This document shows, piece by piece, positions 11,013 to 23,809 of a DNA stretch of 64,000 bases. The position numbers were made by a program, and so were the translations under genes. The stretch is taken from assembly GCA_948567375.1 (NCBI GenBank), contig OX419762.1, positions 4,532,001 to 4,596,000 of the forward strand. Reading direction: 5' to 3'. The notes beneath the pieces are model-generated. The model was not told the DNA's origin, did no database searches, and was given only the letters and a program-made list of their open reading frames with translations. Position 1 is the stretch's first letter; every line of letters starts with the position of its first letter. Source of the stretch: Lunularia cruciata (lineage: Eukaryota; Streptophyta; Marchantiopsida; Lunulariales; Lunulariaceae).

Positions 11013-12616
11013 TCACTCCATCAAGGAAGACTGTAAACCTCTAGTCCAATCTGACGATAGTGAAGCAAAAGGTGGAAAATCCTCTTGTGCTCGTGGAGAT
11101 AGACTATCTCTTGTCTGCCGCAATAATAGCTGGAGAGAAAAGGATCCTCCCTCCACTTTTGTCATATAAGTCTCCAAAACCAGCATATCAGCAACCACAA
11201 AATGAGAGGAAAGTAGGGGTGCTGAGAGAGTCCAACTACCCAAAAACACAATAGGTGCCGTCTCCTCCATAGAAAGCAAGCCAACCCCACCACATGAGAT
11301 TGGTAGAGCTGTCTGTCTATGTGCCAAATCCCTTGTCACACACTCAAAAGTCCTCGGTCCAATAATATCACCAAAGACTCCCATAATCCTCCTATCAAAT
11401 GCTCTCAGACGTGATAGGAAGGACGGTGAGGAGGGAACTATACGAATGAGGTAGGATGGTTGATGAGCAATATTGGAAGAGAGTATACCAAATGCCACAT
11501 GTGGATCTCCTAGTAATGGAAGGTCTTCTACATGGAGAACATCCTCTACAAGGGCAACGTCTAAGAAGCGTGTGACAAAATCCTCCGATCCTACTGGCAC
11601 TCCAAAAACATGAAGTCCATCTGTGGATGTGATACAACCCTTTGGAAGCTCAAGGTGGGGAGTGATACCTAAAGGGGACCATGTCCTACACTTTGATACC
11701 TTGACTCTCAAGCCTACTAGATGTAGCTCGGTAGTCAAGTAGTCAAAGGCCTGCCTAATCTGATCTACAGGGCCTATGATGTGTGTATCATTTGCCAAGG
11801 AGGGAAATACACAACTTGACATGGCCAAAGTAGTAGATAGGAGAGCTCTAAAGTGAGCCATGGCAAATAAGTGCCCCCCTAAAGGATCTCCCTGACGTGT
11901 ACCAATAGCAGACTCCAAGACGATGACTTCTTCTTGTGAACCACCATGCTGGTAGTAAAGGGAAGCCAGAGAGCCATATAAAGACCGCACAAAAGGAATG
12001 AGACTCGCCAAGGATCCACCAGCCTCCCTAAGCTCTCTAAAGATGGATGCACATCCACCTATAGAACTACCTACTCCGGATGGATATCTAGGAGTGCTCT
12101 AATGCCTAGAGATATAGCCTCACATCGTCTCGGTGTAGCTACTCCAAACTGATGTGGACTAAGGTGATGTCGAAAGTGAGAATGATGTTGAAGGACAATG
12201 GTACGACTGACCAAATGCAAAAAGATCTCTCCAATAGCAATCGGTCTAATGCTTCCCATGTCCTTCTCCATTGCGAGAAGTCGACTAGCACCTAACACCC
12301 GACTAACAGACATAGGAATGTCTCCTCTCGCTATTGCTGCAACCACCTGAAACAACTCGGTAAAACCACTAGAAGGATCATCTACTTGGAAGCAATCTCT
12401 AAGGTGCTCATAAACCATCCCTGATAAGCCTCCTGAGGAAAAGCGAGGGGCAATGCATAATGCTTGTGCAAATAGCAACCTATCAAGACATAAAGGCTGC
12501 TCAGGTTGATAATCTAAGACCTCTAGTGGTAGTCCCTCTATTGCTATAGGATGTAGTGAGCGTAGGGAAGAGATGGTCTCATCAATAAGACTTGCTATAG
12601 ATAAAGGGTGTAGCAC
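11013..12616 (-). pseudogene. Reverse-transcriptase domain of LINE copy i
   Basis: The RT copies element RNA into DNA at the insertion site. 12616-12071 has the N-terminal RT blocks (EVLDYQPEQPLCLDRLLFAQ, GGLSGMVYEHL, IRPIAIGEIFLHLV). 12011-11013 has IFRELREAGGSLASLIPFV, motif B (GTRQGDPLGG) and motif C as FPSLANDTHIIG. The expected catalytic pair here is DD, as copy ii has (LADDT), so copy i has Asn for the first Asp. Motif A (VDVENAYNKVS in copy ii) is damaged at about 12012-12070, where a short segment is missing and the frame changes. Both lesions suggest a dead enzyme. The thumb/connector continues through ERTFECVTRD-like sequence to about 11013. Confidence 0.8.
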
Positions 12617-13125
12617 TCATGCTGCTCTACTAAACCCTCCCGCTTGACCCAATGTCTTACATCGTCGTAATCGAGTGGAATCTGTGGTATCCTATGGCGA
12701 TGCTTGTCTACTAAATTGTGCAGCCCTAACAGACTCCTCTTGAAGGGCTGCCCAATCCCCTGCTCTAAATCAACAAAATCTAACAGTCACTTCTCTATGC
12801 CCCGCACGTCTCCCTCTAGCATAACAAAGACACCATCGAGGGAGTAAGAGGAATAGGAACCATGCTAACTCGTCCAAGGGATCACGTGCCAAACGGTCTA
12901 GTGGTAGGCAAAAAGCCTGTCTAACCTCATCATGGAGTGTGCGGGGTAGCCTATGGAATAGACGTGGACATGGAAAACTAGTCTCAAATAACCCCAACCA
13001 CTCCCATGACTCGATAGATCTGCACTATCATCATTGAGGGAAGGAGGAGGAGAGGAGTGAAAGGGTGGGGGAGGTACGGATATTTTATATTCTAGAGTTT
13101 TAGAGGGTTCATTCAAATATCTCAC

Positions 13126-13690
13126 AATTGAATAGTTTATTTTATTTATTTTGTAATTTTTAATTGTATTTATATTTTAAAATAATTTGAGTAAAAATTA
13201 TAAATATATTTAAGGTTTAATATATATTTTTTTTTTAATTTTATTGATATCTAGATGGTAAATTGTATAAATATTATGAATATTTTTAGAATTTAAATAA
13301 TTCTTTGGTTATAAATGATTGATTGAAAATTTTAATGTTTAAATATGGATTTTTAATTGATTTATATGGTAATTAATTAAAAAAAATCAAATAAAAATTA
13401 TAAAAATATAAAATTTTAAAATTTTTAGGATTTAAAAATTTTATATTCCTTCAAGAGAATTGAAATATGAATAGTATTGTAACTATGTGGAAATATGGAG
13501 AAGAACATCATGTTATTATCATTATTCTTGTGCTAGCCCAGATTACATATTTCTAAAGTGAATTGAAATATGGATGATATTACAACTATGTGAAAATATG
13601 GAGAAGAGCATCATGTGTTATTATCATTATTCTTGTACTAACCATGGTTACGCTTTTCCATGTGATGTTTCTAAAGCGACTCATGATACA
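13126..13690. other. AT-rich spacer with a tandem duplication
   Basis: There is no gene here. 13130-13450 is very AT-rich with no open frame of note. About 13455-13560 and 13561-13665 are two diverged direct copies (unit about 105 bp) sharing GAATTGAAATATG, AACTATGTG-AAATATGGAGAAGA and CATCATG-TTATTATCATTATT. The spacer separates the 5' ends of the two head-to-head LINE copies. Confidence 0.6.
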
Positions 13691-14348
13691 TTATACTTGA
13701 TGTGTCATTGACTTATTGACTTTTTACCTCGGAAAAGATAAAGACCCATGTGGGAAGGATACATAAGGATTATGATTGGACCACTTGGGATGCTCATGTG
13801 AGGTGAATGATCACATTGACAACAACGATATTCGAGATCAAGCACACTTCTTCTATCCTTTTCTCAATAGTCCCAATAATATAGATCAAATCATGAGAGT
13901 GGGTAGCATAATAGGTTGTATTTTGGAGTTATTTGAGACTAGTTTTTCATGTCCTCGTTTATTCCTTAGACTACCTCGTACATTCCATGATGAGGCTAGA
14001 TAGACTTCTCACCTACCACATGATCATTTGGCATGTGATCCCTTGGACAAGTTAGCATGGTTTTTATTCCTCATACTCCATTGATGGTGCCTTTGTTATG
14101 CTAGAGAGGGACGTGCGGGGCATAAAGAGGTTGTTGTTAGATTTAGTTGATTGCAAATAGAAGATTGTGCTACCCTACAAGAGGATTCGGTTAGAGCTAT
14201 ATATTTTAGGAGACAAATTCTACCATAGGATATCATAGAGTCCACTCTATTACAATAGTGTAGAACAGCGGGTCAAGCATGAGAGTTTAGTAGAGCAACA
14301 TGAGTGCTACACTCTTTGTCTATGGCTAGTCTTACTGATGAGACTATA
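13691..14348 (+). mobile_element. LINE copy ii, 5' part (upstream of Gypsy-A insertion)
   Basis: Plus-strand frames match the N-terminal portion of copy i: LFETSFSCPRLFLRLPRTFHDEAR at about 13930-14003, and at about 14305-14345 LHSLSMASLTDETI, equivalent to LHPLSIASLIDETI in copy i. The match stops abruptly at 14348 and resumes at 38076 with the next residues of the same protein, showing a 23.7 kb insertion. The last five bases (CTATA, 14344-14348) nearly match the five after the insertion (CTATC, 38076-38080). Stops make this copy inactive. Confidence 0.8.
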
Positions 14349-14827
14349 TATAAAAGATTGAGACTAAGGAGAGAAATAGGAGAATGGAAGACTATAGTGT
14401 GAGATCATATTGAGATACTTGAATGAGTGAAACTATGATTGCTAAGCATGAGCTTGGGCTTTGGAATTTATAGAGAGCATACAAGAAGTTTCTTAAATTC
14501 ACCTTCTTGGAGTGCAAGCCAAGTTAATGAGAAGCTTCTCAAAAAGTTTTCTTTTAGAAATTATTTATTTGGCATACAAGCTAAGCTAGTTGGAAGCTAC
14601 CCAAGAAGCTTTCTTTTAGAAATTATCTACTTGGGATGTAAGCTAAGCTAGCCGAGAAGCTTCCTAAGAAGCTTCCTTCTAGAATTTGCCACTTGGCATG
14701 CACATTACCCAATACTTGGAAAGTACCTAGTAGCTTCCTATATACTTTTAGAATATTCTAGGCTAATTTGGTCTATTTGCTATTTTTTAGCCTTGACTAA
14801 CTCATTAGTAAACTCCATATTGTTATA
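14349..14827 (-). repeat. 3' LTR of Gypsy-A
   Basis: The LTR is bounded by degenerate TGTAAAAG...GTTACA ends and rich in GAAGCTTCTAGAAGC-type palindromic modules shared with the LTRs of Gypsy-C and at 55.0 kb. A CT-rich block (CTCCCACCGC on plus, purine tract on minus) follows it, as expected of the polypurine tract next to a 3' LTR. Confidence 0.75.
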
Positions 14828-17800
14828 TATTCTCCCACCGCTAGTTGGTGTCCTCGGCACCATTGAAATTTCAAATTTTTGGATTTTTTTTTGGAGATGA
14901 GAAAAAGGTTTCCAAGTGGCATCATGAAGATGATACCATTTCTAGAGGACTTTGTACTCTATGTGTTGTATGTATGTTGTATGCCTTGTTGAATGTGGGA
15001 ACGTGCATGGATACGATCAACTTCATACTCTTCATTATCATTAATAGAGACGGGAAGAGAAGGAGGTTGGAGATGATAGGAAAAAAGAAGATGGATTAAG
15101 AGCAAAGGGTTTCAATTTGGAAATATGAAAAATAGAGTGGATACACATATGACAAGGCAAGGCAAGTCAATAAAAAACAAGAGAAATGATTTGGGTGACA
15201 TCAAAGGGTCTTATCCAATTAGGAGCAAGTTTATGGACTTGGGTATCAAATGGGAAGGGTAGATACTATAAGAGAGTGTGACCTTATCATCAAGTTGAAA
15301 AGTAATATCAAAACAATGGTGGTCCACATATTGTTTTTGATGATTCTTAGAAACAAGGAGATGAGATTTTGCTTGTTGGAGGGATTAAGATATGGTGGTC
15401 AAGAAGGTAGAAGTATGAGGGATATGAGATGGGGAGGAGCAAGAAAGTAATTTGGAACAAGTGTGGCTTAAGGAAGAAAAGAGAGAATCTAGTGCTTGCA
15501 TGTTTGAAATTATTGTATGCAAACTCAATAGTTTCAAGACATTTATCCCAATTGGTATGGTGAACATTGATGAAGGCATAAAGTATATACTCCAAGGTGA
15601 AATTTTCATGTTTGGTTTGTCTATCGATTTGAGGATGATAGGTTGTGGACAAAGCAAGCTTGATGCTAAGTATCTAGAAAAGTGTCTACCAAAATTGTCC
15701 AATGAATCAAGGATCATAGTCAAAGATGAGTACATGAGGTATCCTATAACAATATGGAGTTTAACGATGAAGTTAGTAGGGCTAACAAAGTAGCAAATAA
15801 GACAAATTAGCCTAGAATATTCTAGAAGTATCTAGGAAGTTTCTTGGGAAGCTTCCTGGCTAGCTTAGCTTGCACCCCAAGTAGATAGCTTCTAGAAGCT
15901 TCCAACTAGTTAAATTTACATGCCAAGTAAGCGGCTTCTAGAAGGAAGCTTCTTGAGAAGCTTCTCAATTAACTTGGCTTGCACTCCAAGAAAGTATATC
16001 AAGGAAGCTTCTCAAGAGCCTTGTATGATCCCTATAAATACAAGAGCCAAAGCTCATGCTAGGGCTTTGGAGTTTTTCCTCATTCAAGTGTCCCAATGTG
16101 AGCTTCCATTCTCCTATTTCTCTCCTCGGTCTTGGTCTTTTACACATCCCATAATACTTGAAAACATTATCAAAGTAGATCTATAATAATGTTGGAGCAT
16201 TCATGATATCAAAGGTTGGTAGCAAATAGATTTGCTTACTAAGCTTATCCACAAACACCACAATTTTTGTATGACCTTGCTTTGTCTTGGGGTAAGGATG
16301 TGATGAGATCTAAGTTTACATGGTTCCCATCAAGTAGATAGAATGGAGAGTGGATAAAAGAGTCCACTTGGTTTCTGGTTGCTGGCCTTGTTGTGTTGGT
16401 AGCTTTCAAAAGATTGGACAAACTTTTAAACATTTTATGCCTTTTTTGGCAACCACTATTGATGTTGGAATGTACCCAAGTTCTTGTCCACACCCATGTG
16501 ACCAACAATTGGTAAGTCATGGGCTTCTTGAAGTTGCAAAAGTTAGAAATCACCCTTGGCTAGAATATAGATCTTGTTCTCATAGAATAGAAGTTCTTTG
16601 AAGTAGAAGGTGTTGTGCTCCTTGTTGCTTGCTGCAAGATGACCTTGTACTACCTAAAAGAAGGGATCTTGTTGTAAAGTTATCCTAAACTTAATTTGGA
16701 CTTTGGAGTCGACTGACACCATCTTAATTGTTGTTGTGATGAGAAGAAGAGTCTTCAAATCAAGTTGTTGTGATAGGGCATTGGGGATGACATGGAACCG
16801 ATTGGGTTTGTACTCAAGTTTGATGTCAAATAATTGTAGTTATTCCTTCCGTTGATGATGTCTACTCTTCATGTGTTCCAAATTTAATATCTACAATAAG
16901 GGTTTTAAATTGGTTTATATGATCACTTGTTTCTCCAAGAGGAAATGCTCCATACCTTGATGGCATATACCAATGCTAGTTGTTCTTGATCTTGAGTAGA
17001 GTAATTTCTTTTTGTAGTATTTAGTCAACAAGACACGAAGGCAATAGGATGTAACACATCTAAGAATTCTTGTTGCAATAGAGCTCCAATTACAAAGTTA
17101 AAAGCATCAAAATCAACCACACAAGGTAGTTGAGTGTCATATGGTTGAAGAATGGGTCTTGAAGACACCATATGTTTTAGCTTTTGGAATGCTTCTCTTT
17201 GTTTGGTGGTCAATTAAGAGCTTAAGTTCTTCCCTAAGAGGTCAGTCAATGGTGTGGTCACATGAGCATAGTAGTGGATGAATCGTCAAAAAAAACTTGC
17301 CAATCCATTAAATACCCATACTTCTATAGTATCCTTTGTAGTATGAAGTATCAATAATGACCTTGATTTTCTCCTCTTCTATCTTGATCCCCTCTGATGA
17401 GATCTTGTTACCCAAGAAGGTAACTTCCTTCTGCCAAAAGGCACACTTTGACTTCTTGTAGTAAAACTTCCATTGACATAGTCATCTTAGGACTTCTCGC
17501 ATGTGATTTACATGTTTTATGTGCCTTGCTATAGATTAAAATATCATTGAAGAACACCACCATGTATTGATCCAATAGTTCACTCCAACACCCAATGCAT
17601 CTAATCCATGAAGGCTGTTGGAGCATTAGTGAGCTCAAAAGGCAAAACTCTCTACTCAAAATACCCATACCTTATGCAGAAGGTAGTCTTTTGCACATCT
17701 TCTTTATCAATGGGAATTTACCAATAGTCATTTTGGAGATCCAACTTGGAGAAGTACTGTGCTCCACTCAATTGATCAAGCAAGTCATCAATTTGAGGCA

Positions 17801-18987
17801 AGGGATATGCATTCTTTTTTATTTGTTTATTGAGGCCACAATAATCAATACCAAAGCAAAGTCCTCCATTCTTCTTTGGAACAAATAGTATTAGTGTTCT
17901 CCAAGGAGATGTATTATATCATATGAAATCGTTTTCCAACAACTCTATCAATATTATTCAAAGCTCATCCAACTCTTTTGGTGAGAGCAAATAGATTGGT
18001 CTATTCATTGGAGTACTTCTTGGCAATAACTTAATCTTGAAGTGCAGACCACGGTCAAAGGGTAATCCCTTTGTTAGATCATCCAAAAACACATTTGAAA
18101 ACTCCTGGACTATTTGATCAACCATGTCTTGGTTAGGCTTTTGATCCTCCTTAGTTCCTCCATACATAATCAGCTTGATCCATATCATAAAAATAGACTT
18201 ATCTCCCTCCAAAGCTTGCCCTATGGTTGTTTTATTGACAAACTTCCCATCTTGGGACTTATCTTCCTTCAAAGCTTACCCTATTGTTGCTTCATCAACA
18301 AACTTCTATCTTTGGACTAACTATTCTTAGGTGTCTTACTCAAGGGTGCCAAACAACCTAATTGGAAATTCTTTCCTTGATGTTGGATTTGAATTTGTTG
18401 TTAGTTCCAATCAAATTGAACCTTATGATGTTCAAGCCAAAGTAGACCTATAATGACATCTTAGTGTAGAGTTACCATTACAAACCTCATACACTCCAAA
18501 TACTCTTTTCTAATCTTAGATGCAATAGGATGGGAGGTAGAGAATGCAGAACCTTTTCTAACATTTGCCATCATCAATCTACTTCCAATTATTGGCTTGA
18601 TAGGAATATTTAATTTCTTTGCTAATTGCATAAACATACAATTCTTTAAATTTCCAAAATCAACTAAAATCCTACTACCATGATCAAAGATCGTACCTTA
18701 CAAGTGAAGCAAACTTGCATAGGTCAAGCTTTCAATCCCATTGAAAAAAATCAAGTTCTCAATAGGCAGCTCAAAATCTCCTATTAGGATTCCTTGTTTC
18801 CTTGATCATTCCGCTCCACAAACTCCATGAGGGTGATTTGTCAAGGTTCCCCATTCTTGAGTGGACATTTCACAATTTGATGTCCAATTTGGTAACAATA
18901 AAACTAACCACCATTTTGTCATAATCTTTCTTGATTCGCTATGCCAATGGGTCTTTGTTCAATGACATCATTGATTGATGTCGGTAT
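14828..18987 (-). pseudogene. Gypsy-A pol remnants (integrase, RT, protease), broken
   Basis: Read on the minus strand from right to left: a protease/gag junction area (about 18700-18400), a segment similar to the pre-RT spacer of Gypsy-C (about 18270-17960), RT (about 17890-17400), RNase H (about 17213-17025) and integrase core (about 16550-15350, interrupted by a solo LTR). Each block aligns by eye with the better preserved Gypsy-C at 30.8-34.1 kb. The region is broken many times and is a fossil. Confidence 0.75.
15745..16144 (+). repeat. Solo LTR of the Gypsy-A/C family inside Gypsy-A, opposite orientation
   Basis: The stretch runs from TATAACAATATGG to GGTCTTTTACA, the reverse complement of the flanking family LTRs, and is rich in AGCTTCTAGAAGC modules. 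Flanks are TATCC (15740-15744) and CATCC (16145-16149). Gypsy-C has a single CATCC at the corresponding place in its integrase region, so this is a target-site duplication with one change. No internal element sequence accompanies it, so it is a solo LTR left by recombination. Confidence 0.8.
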
Positions 18988-19479
18988 TGTCAAGAAAATA
19001 GTCCGCATGTACTATTGATGCCATTTGGTGTGAAGGATTTGTTTACTTGTGTTGCAATGACTTAGGGTTTTTTTTAGTTATTGTGTCTTTGGAATACCTT
19101 TCATGCCGTTGTGAAGTCAGAAGTTCTTTTATATTTCATAAGCTTGAAGGTTCAGAAATGATACATAAAATCAAGAGTATCTATTAGTTTGCATGGAAAC
19201 TGGAGTTCTTTTGAGTCACACAAACTCGGGGCTTAAATTTATATTACACGAGCTCAAGACTTTTTTTTTATGTTACTGGGGTCTTATGAGTATTTTCCAT
19301 TTTTAGTGGCAGAGCAAGAGAAAAGGAGAAAGCTTCGAGTGATCAAGAGGGTTTAAGGAATGTTTTGTGAGCCTTTGGGAATACAGGCCACTAAAAGGTT
19401 GGGAAGAGTTTTGAGGAATCAAGAGGGCTTAAGGTTTGTTTTCTTGAAGGAAAAATGGAAGGAGAGTGATTGACAATGG

Positions 19480-19870
19480 AAGGTTGGATAGAGAGGGACA
19501 TTTTTTGAATATAAGGGCTTGATTGATAGAGGAAGGCTAGACAAAGAGACATTTCCAAATGTAAGGGCTTGATTGACAATGGAAGGCCGTAAAGAGAAAG
19601 ACATTTTTTAATATAAGGGCTTGCGAGGAGGTTGACAGCTGGACAAAGAGACATTTCCAAATGTAAGGGCTTGATTGATAGTGGAAGGTTGGACAGAGAA
19701 AGGCATTTTTTTAATGTAAGGGCTTGAGAGGAGGTTGAAGGCTAGACAAAGAGAGTACATTTTCAAATGTAAGGGCTTGATTGACAGTGGAAGGCTGGAT
19801 AGAGAAGGGCATTTTTGAATGTAAGGGATTGAGAGAAAGGTTGAAAGTTGGACAAAGAGAGTGCATTTCA
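19480..19870 (+). repeat. Minisatellite array 1 inside left LTR of B (unit about 60 bp)
   Basis: About six units of the form GACATTTCCAAATGTAAGGG, CTTGATTGACAATGGAAGG or CTTGAGAGGAGGTTGAAGG, then CTGGACAAAGA. Two unit types alternate. The equivalent array in the right LTR lies at about 28200-28600 with a similar unit order, so the array predates insertion. Confidence 0.75.
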
Positions 19871-20830
19871 CAGGTATGCCTTGAGAGTGTGCTGCCTTGA
19901 GAGGGGAAATTTTTGCAGGACTGGGGTTTGCGCACAAAGGAGGAGGAGAGGAGAAGTTTTTCATGAAGGAGAAGTCTGGATAGGAGCCAGCCAAAGACTA
20001 ATTTTTGCAGGTATCCCTTGAGAGTGTGCTGCCTTAAGAGAGGAATTTTTGCATCTATGCCTTGAGAGTGTGCTGCCTTGAGAGAGAAATTTTTGAACTG
20101 CCTTGAGAGTGTGATGCCCTGAGAGGGGAAAATTTTGCAGGACTAGGGTTTGCTCATGAAGGAGCAAGAGAGGAGAGGTTTGTTCATGAAGGAGAAGTCT
20201 AGACAGGAGAAAGTTTCCCAAGACTAGGGGTTTGCTCAGGGAGGAGCAAGAGAGGAGATGTTTCTCATGAAGGAGAAGTCTGGACAGGAGCAGGCCAGCG
20301 AGGAATTTTTACAGGTATGCCTTGAGAGTGTGATGCCTTAATAGAGGAATTTTTGTAGGTATGCCTTGAGAGAGGAATTTTTGCACGTACGCCTTGAGAG
20401 TGTGTTGTCTTGAGAGGGGAAAATTTTGCAGGACTAGGGTTTGCTCACAAAGGAGCAGGAGAGGAGTAGTTTCTTCATGAAGGAGAAGTTTGGACATGAG
20501 AAATTTGCAGGACTAGGGGTTTGCTTAGGAAGGAGCATGAGAGGAGAGGTTTTTCATGAAGGAGAAGTCTGGACAGGAGCAGGCCAGAGAGGAATTTTTG
20601 CAGGTATGCCTTGAGAGAGGAATTTTTGCAGGTATGCCTTAAGAGTGTGCTGCCTTGAGAGGGGAAATTTTTGCATGGCTAGGGTTTGCTTGTGAAAGAG
20701 CAAGAGAGGAGAGGTTTTTTCATGAAAGAGAAGTCTGGACACGAGAAAATTTTGCATGACTAGGGTTTGCTGAGAGTGTTGGAAGGAGAGAATGTGTTGC
20801 CACAAGAGGAGGGGGTTTTTGCAGGAAGTG
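19870..20830 (+). repeat. Minisatellite array 2 inside left LTR of B
   Basis: Higher-order units are built from GGTATGCCTTGAGAGTGTGC, TGCCTTGAGAGGGGAAATTT, TTGCAGGACTAGGGTTTGCT, CATGAAGGAGCAAGAGAGGA and CATGAAGGAGAAGTCTGGAC. They recur four to five times with gains and losses of sub-units. The right LTR has the same array at about 28600-29350 with a different number of sub-units, as expected from replication slippage or unequal exchange after insertion. Confidence 0.75.
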
Positions 20831-21909
20831 TTGCCTTGAGAGTGTAGGGAGGTTTTTTCATGAAGGAGGAGTCTGGACTAAGAAGGAGAGATAGGGGACA
20901 AAGACTATTTTTTGAATTTTGGAAGGAGAGTGTGAACTCTGGACGGAAATTTCAAAGTGGCCTGACTTGTGTCAAACAGAAGGAGAGAAGAAGTTCCGTG
21001 TGCTTTTGAGACAAGAGTGAGAAACCCTGAGGGAGAATTTGTTGATCAGTGGAGACTTGGAGTGGATGCCAAGTGGAGACACTACAAACAAGGAGATGAA
21101 GAGCTATAAGGGATAGGAATTAGGACCAGGCTGATTTCTTTCTTTCCTTTATATGCTTGGCTAGTTAAAGTGCTTTGATGTGAACACTATTTAGTCAGGA
21201 GCTGTTTGACTTTTCTCAAAGGATTTATAAATTGGGAAGACTTGGTATAGTGATATAAATGAAATTCCTCATGAGTGAATGCATGTATATTTGATAAGTG
21301 AATAGTGATAAGGAGAGAACATATTTTTTGGAGTACTCAGACCAACCTACATAGGTGAATCAGATCATTGAACAAGTTGTACGGGGTTGAGTCGGTTGCA
21401 TAAACTGTGGACTAATCCACAAATCCTGCTAGATCTATTTCTATTAGACCAGAGCAGACCAGACCATTACAGCAAAAACCCAACCAAACCTAAGAATGAT
21501 AGACCAAGAACAAAGTCAAGAATGACAGGCCAGGAACAGTAGCCAAGGGAACAAGAAGGGCAGAAATAATCTAAAGCCTTATGCAAATATCCATTGGGGA
21601 GGGTCAACACACTGAATAATGACAAACAAGTTTCCAAGAAAGAGTTGCTATCACTAAACCAAAGAATAGCACCAGTGTCGGACTACAAGAGAACTACCAA
21701 GTCTTTGACAAACAAAACAGCCTAAGCACATGCAGCCAAGTACCCCGGTTCAATCTTGAGACCTTACAATCTCCGCAACATAAGTGGCAACCATGTTGGG
21801 GAATCTCGAGGCTTGTGCTTAGACATTAGGAAGAGTTGGAGTTGAGGGAGGAGTTAAGAGCAGATTGGGGCTGAGTTAGGTGTGAATAGCTGATTGGGTT
21901 GAGGTAAGA

Positions 21910-23370
21910 ATGGGGCTTGAAGCGTCATCTTCAGCTATGTCAAGGGAGCAAGAGCTCTCACTGATTGTCATGGCAGCCATGAAAGCCATGAAGGATCAGG
22001 ACAAAGAGAGAGATAGAGTGAAGGCGCAATCTTCCCAAGTCATGAAGTGTCTGCGCGTAGTGGTCAACCAACAAGGAGAGTTTGACGAGAAGGATGTGAC
22101 TAAGTACTTGACGGTCTACTAGAGAGAGGTTAAGCTTCATGACCTTGATGAGAAGGTTTCCATTGCAAGGTTCCCTATGCTCGTGGAGCTCAAAATCAGG
22201 AAGGTGGTTGAGAGTTTAGTGGAAGAGGCTGCAACATGGGAGGAATCTCACAGATGATGAAAGAAGAATTCTTGCTGCAAGATGTGGATCGGGTCACCCA
22301 AGCCATGTTCTTGGATTGGGTGAGCAATAGGAGCAAGAGCTTGGGTCCACATGATCTCTTTAGGGAGTTTAATAAAAGGCTAGGACAATTGTCAACCTAC
22401 GAGGTTGAGGCAATAAAATTACAACAGTCTAACTATTTCCTATAAGCTACAGATAGCCATTTGCGAGATGAGTTGGAGTATGCACTTGACTTGCTTGAAC
22501 CTAATTGTTTGGGAACAATTGAGTGGAAGAAGATTGAGGAGGCTGTTGTCTGGGTGAGCCATAAGAGGAGACAGAGGGAACTAGATGAGGAAGCTATAGC
22601 CAAGGCACTAGTTTGGAGCAGTCCTGTTGGACCCAGCCAAGAGAAGGTGGAATAGCAAGTGAATGAGGTGAACAAAGAGAGAGCAATTGATGAGATTTCA
22701 CGGCTGATGGAAGGATTGAAGATTCTGACCACCAAGGTTGACCAATTGCAGAGTGGAAGTAGCACTACAAAAACAAGTGGAGAGAAGAGGCAGCCCTTTG
22801 GGTGCATGTGGTATGACAGTGAGAGTCATGCCAAAAGAGACTATTAGGAGCTATCAAAAGCATTGCACAACCAGTGGGTGAAGTTTGTTGGGGAACCTGG
22901 AATGAAGAAGATAGCCTTCTATGGCACCGAGGAGCCAATACCGCTGAACGGGAACAGAAGGAGCATGAAAGCTCTGCCTGAAAGACACATTGGTAGAGAG
23001 ACACATGGGTAAATGGGAACTATGCATGGCAGTTGTTGCTTTTGAGCCTGGTTTGTAGAACATATTGAGCAAGAGGAAGCAAAGGGCAGATCTGGGCGAA
23101 GTGGAGAAGAGAAGACTTGCGGAGCAGGTCCAAAGAAAATCAGGGTGGGATGCACCAGTAGCAATAACAACTATCATAGTGGAGGTTGGTGCTACTTGGG
23201 ATGCAATGGTTGAGGAGAAGCAGAGGGCTGATCAGCGGGCAGAAAGTGAGGGACAAGCAAAGGAGAAGCAGCAGCAAGTGAAACCAGAGAGAAGCAGATT
23301 TAGAAGGAAGGAAATGCAGTTTAGCAACACTCAAAAGGGTAAGGACTAGAGTTTGAGTGGTGGAGAGGAG
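21910..23370 (+). pseudogene. gag remnant of element B, broken
   Basis: Plus-strand frames contain SREQELSLIVMAAMKAMKDQ near the start (21910), a capsid-like stretch at about 22236-22655 (EEFLLQDVDRVTQAMFLDWV, LGPHDLFREFNKRLGQL) and a zinc-knuckle area near 22800, then a charged Lys/Glu/Gln-rich linker. The style matches long-gag Ty3/Gypsy elements of non-flowering plants. Broken in several places. Confidence 0.7.
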
Positions 23371-23809
23371 TCCCAAATGGACATAGATGCAGCAAACCAG
23401 AAACTTGGAGAGAGATCTCCTAAGAAAGGACGAGGTTGGCTATTGAGCCAGGATATAGAGATGGAACTCAATCCTCAAGAAATTGCTAAGAAGTTTTGGA
23501 AACAAGAGGTGAGAAGGTTCACAAATGAGGAGTTCTTTGGTAGTTTGCGGAAAGATGTGCAAGATCTTATCTTGGTCAAGGCAAAGAAGAAGAGGTTCTA
23601 CAAGGGAGGACCTCACACGTCTTTGTTGTACAAGGACGGGAGTGAGGCGGAAGAAGAAGTAAGCACTTATGGCCTAGAACTTGAACAAGAAAGACTAGAA
23701 GATGACACCAGAGAAGCAAGTGTCTATCATGTTGCTCTTGAGGAGGAAAGGCCTTTTGTGCCCTTGTCCAAAGAGGTGTAAGAGTCCTTTTGGGCAAGAA
23801 GTTGCAACG

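Larger units (their letters stand above)
10171..13125 (-). mobile_element. Non-LTR retrotransposon with REL-like C-terminus, copy i
   Basis: Minus-strand frames at 13125-12770, 12616-12071, 12011-11013 and 10850-10308 form one LINE-like polyprotein in order. They comprise a poorly conserved N-terminus, a reverse transcriptase, a connector, a Cys/His finger and an endonuclease-like end. The frames are separated by stops and a short deletion, so this copy is inactive. LTRs are absent and the 3' end carries the family hairpin. It lies head-to-head with copy ii (5' ends facing, about 0.6 kb apart). Copy i is better preserved in reading frame than copies ii and iii. Confidence 0.75.
18988..21780 (+). 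repeat. Left (5') LTR of element B, 2.8 kb
   Basis: It starts TGTCAAGAAAATAG and ends CTCCGCAACA, and matches 27720-30170 plus 36522-36611 over its whole length. It contains two internal minisatellite-like arrays (listed separately). The 3' third (about 21060-21780) is non-repetitive. Confidence 0.8.

Noticed and set aside
19391-20805. Several minus-strand open frames with Leu/Ser-rich repeats
   Set aside because: They are produced by the minisatellite arrays in the LTR of element B. The same false frames recur at 28158-29194 in the other LTR.
19870-20830. Possible CRISPR-like array
   Set aside because: The modules vary in length and order, lack unique spacers of fixed size, and occur in both LTRs of a plant retrotransposon.
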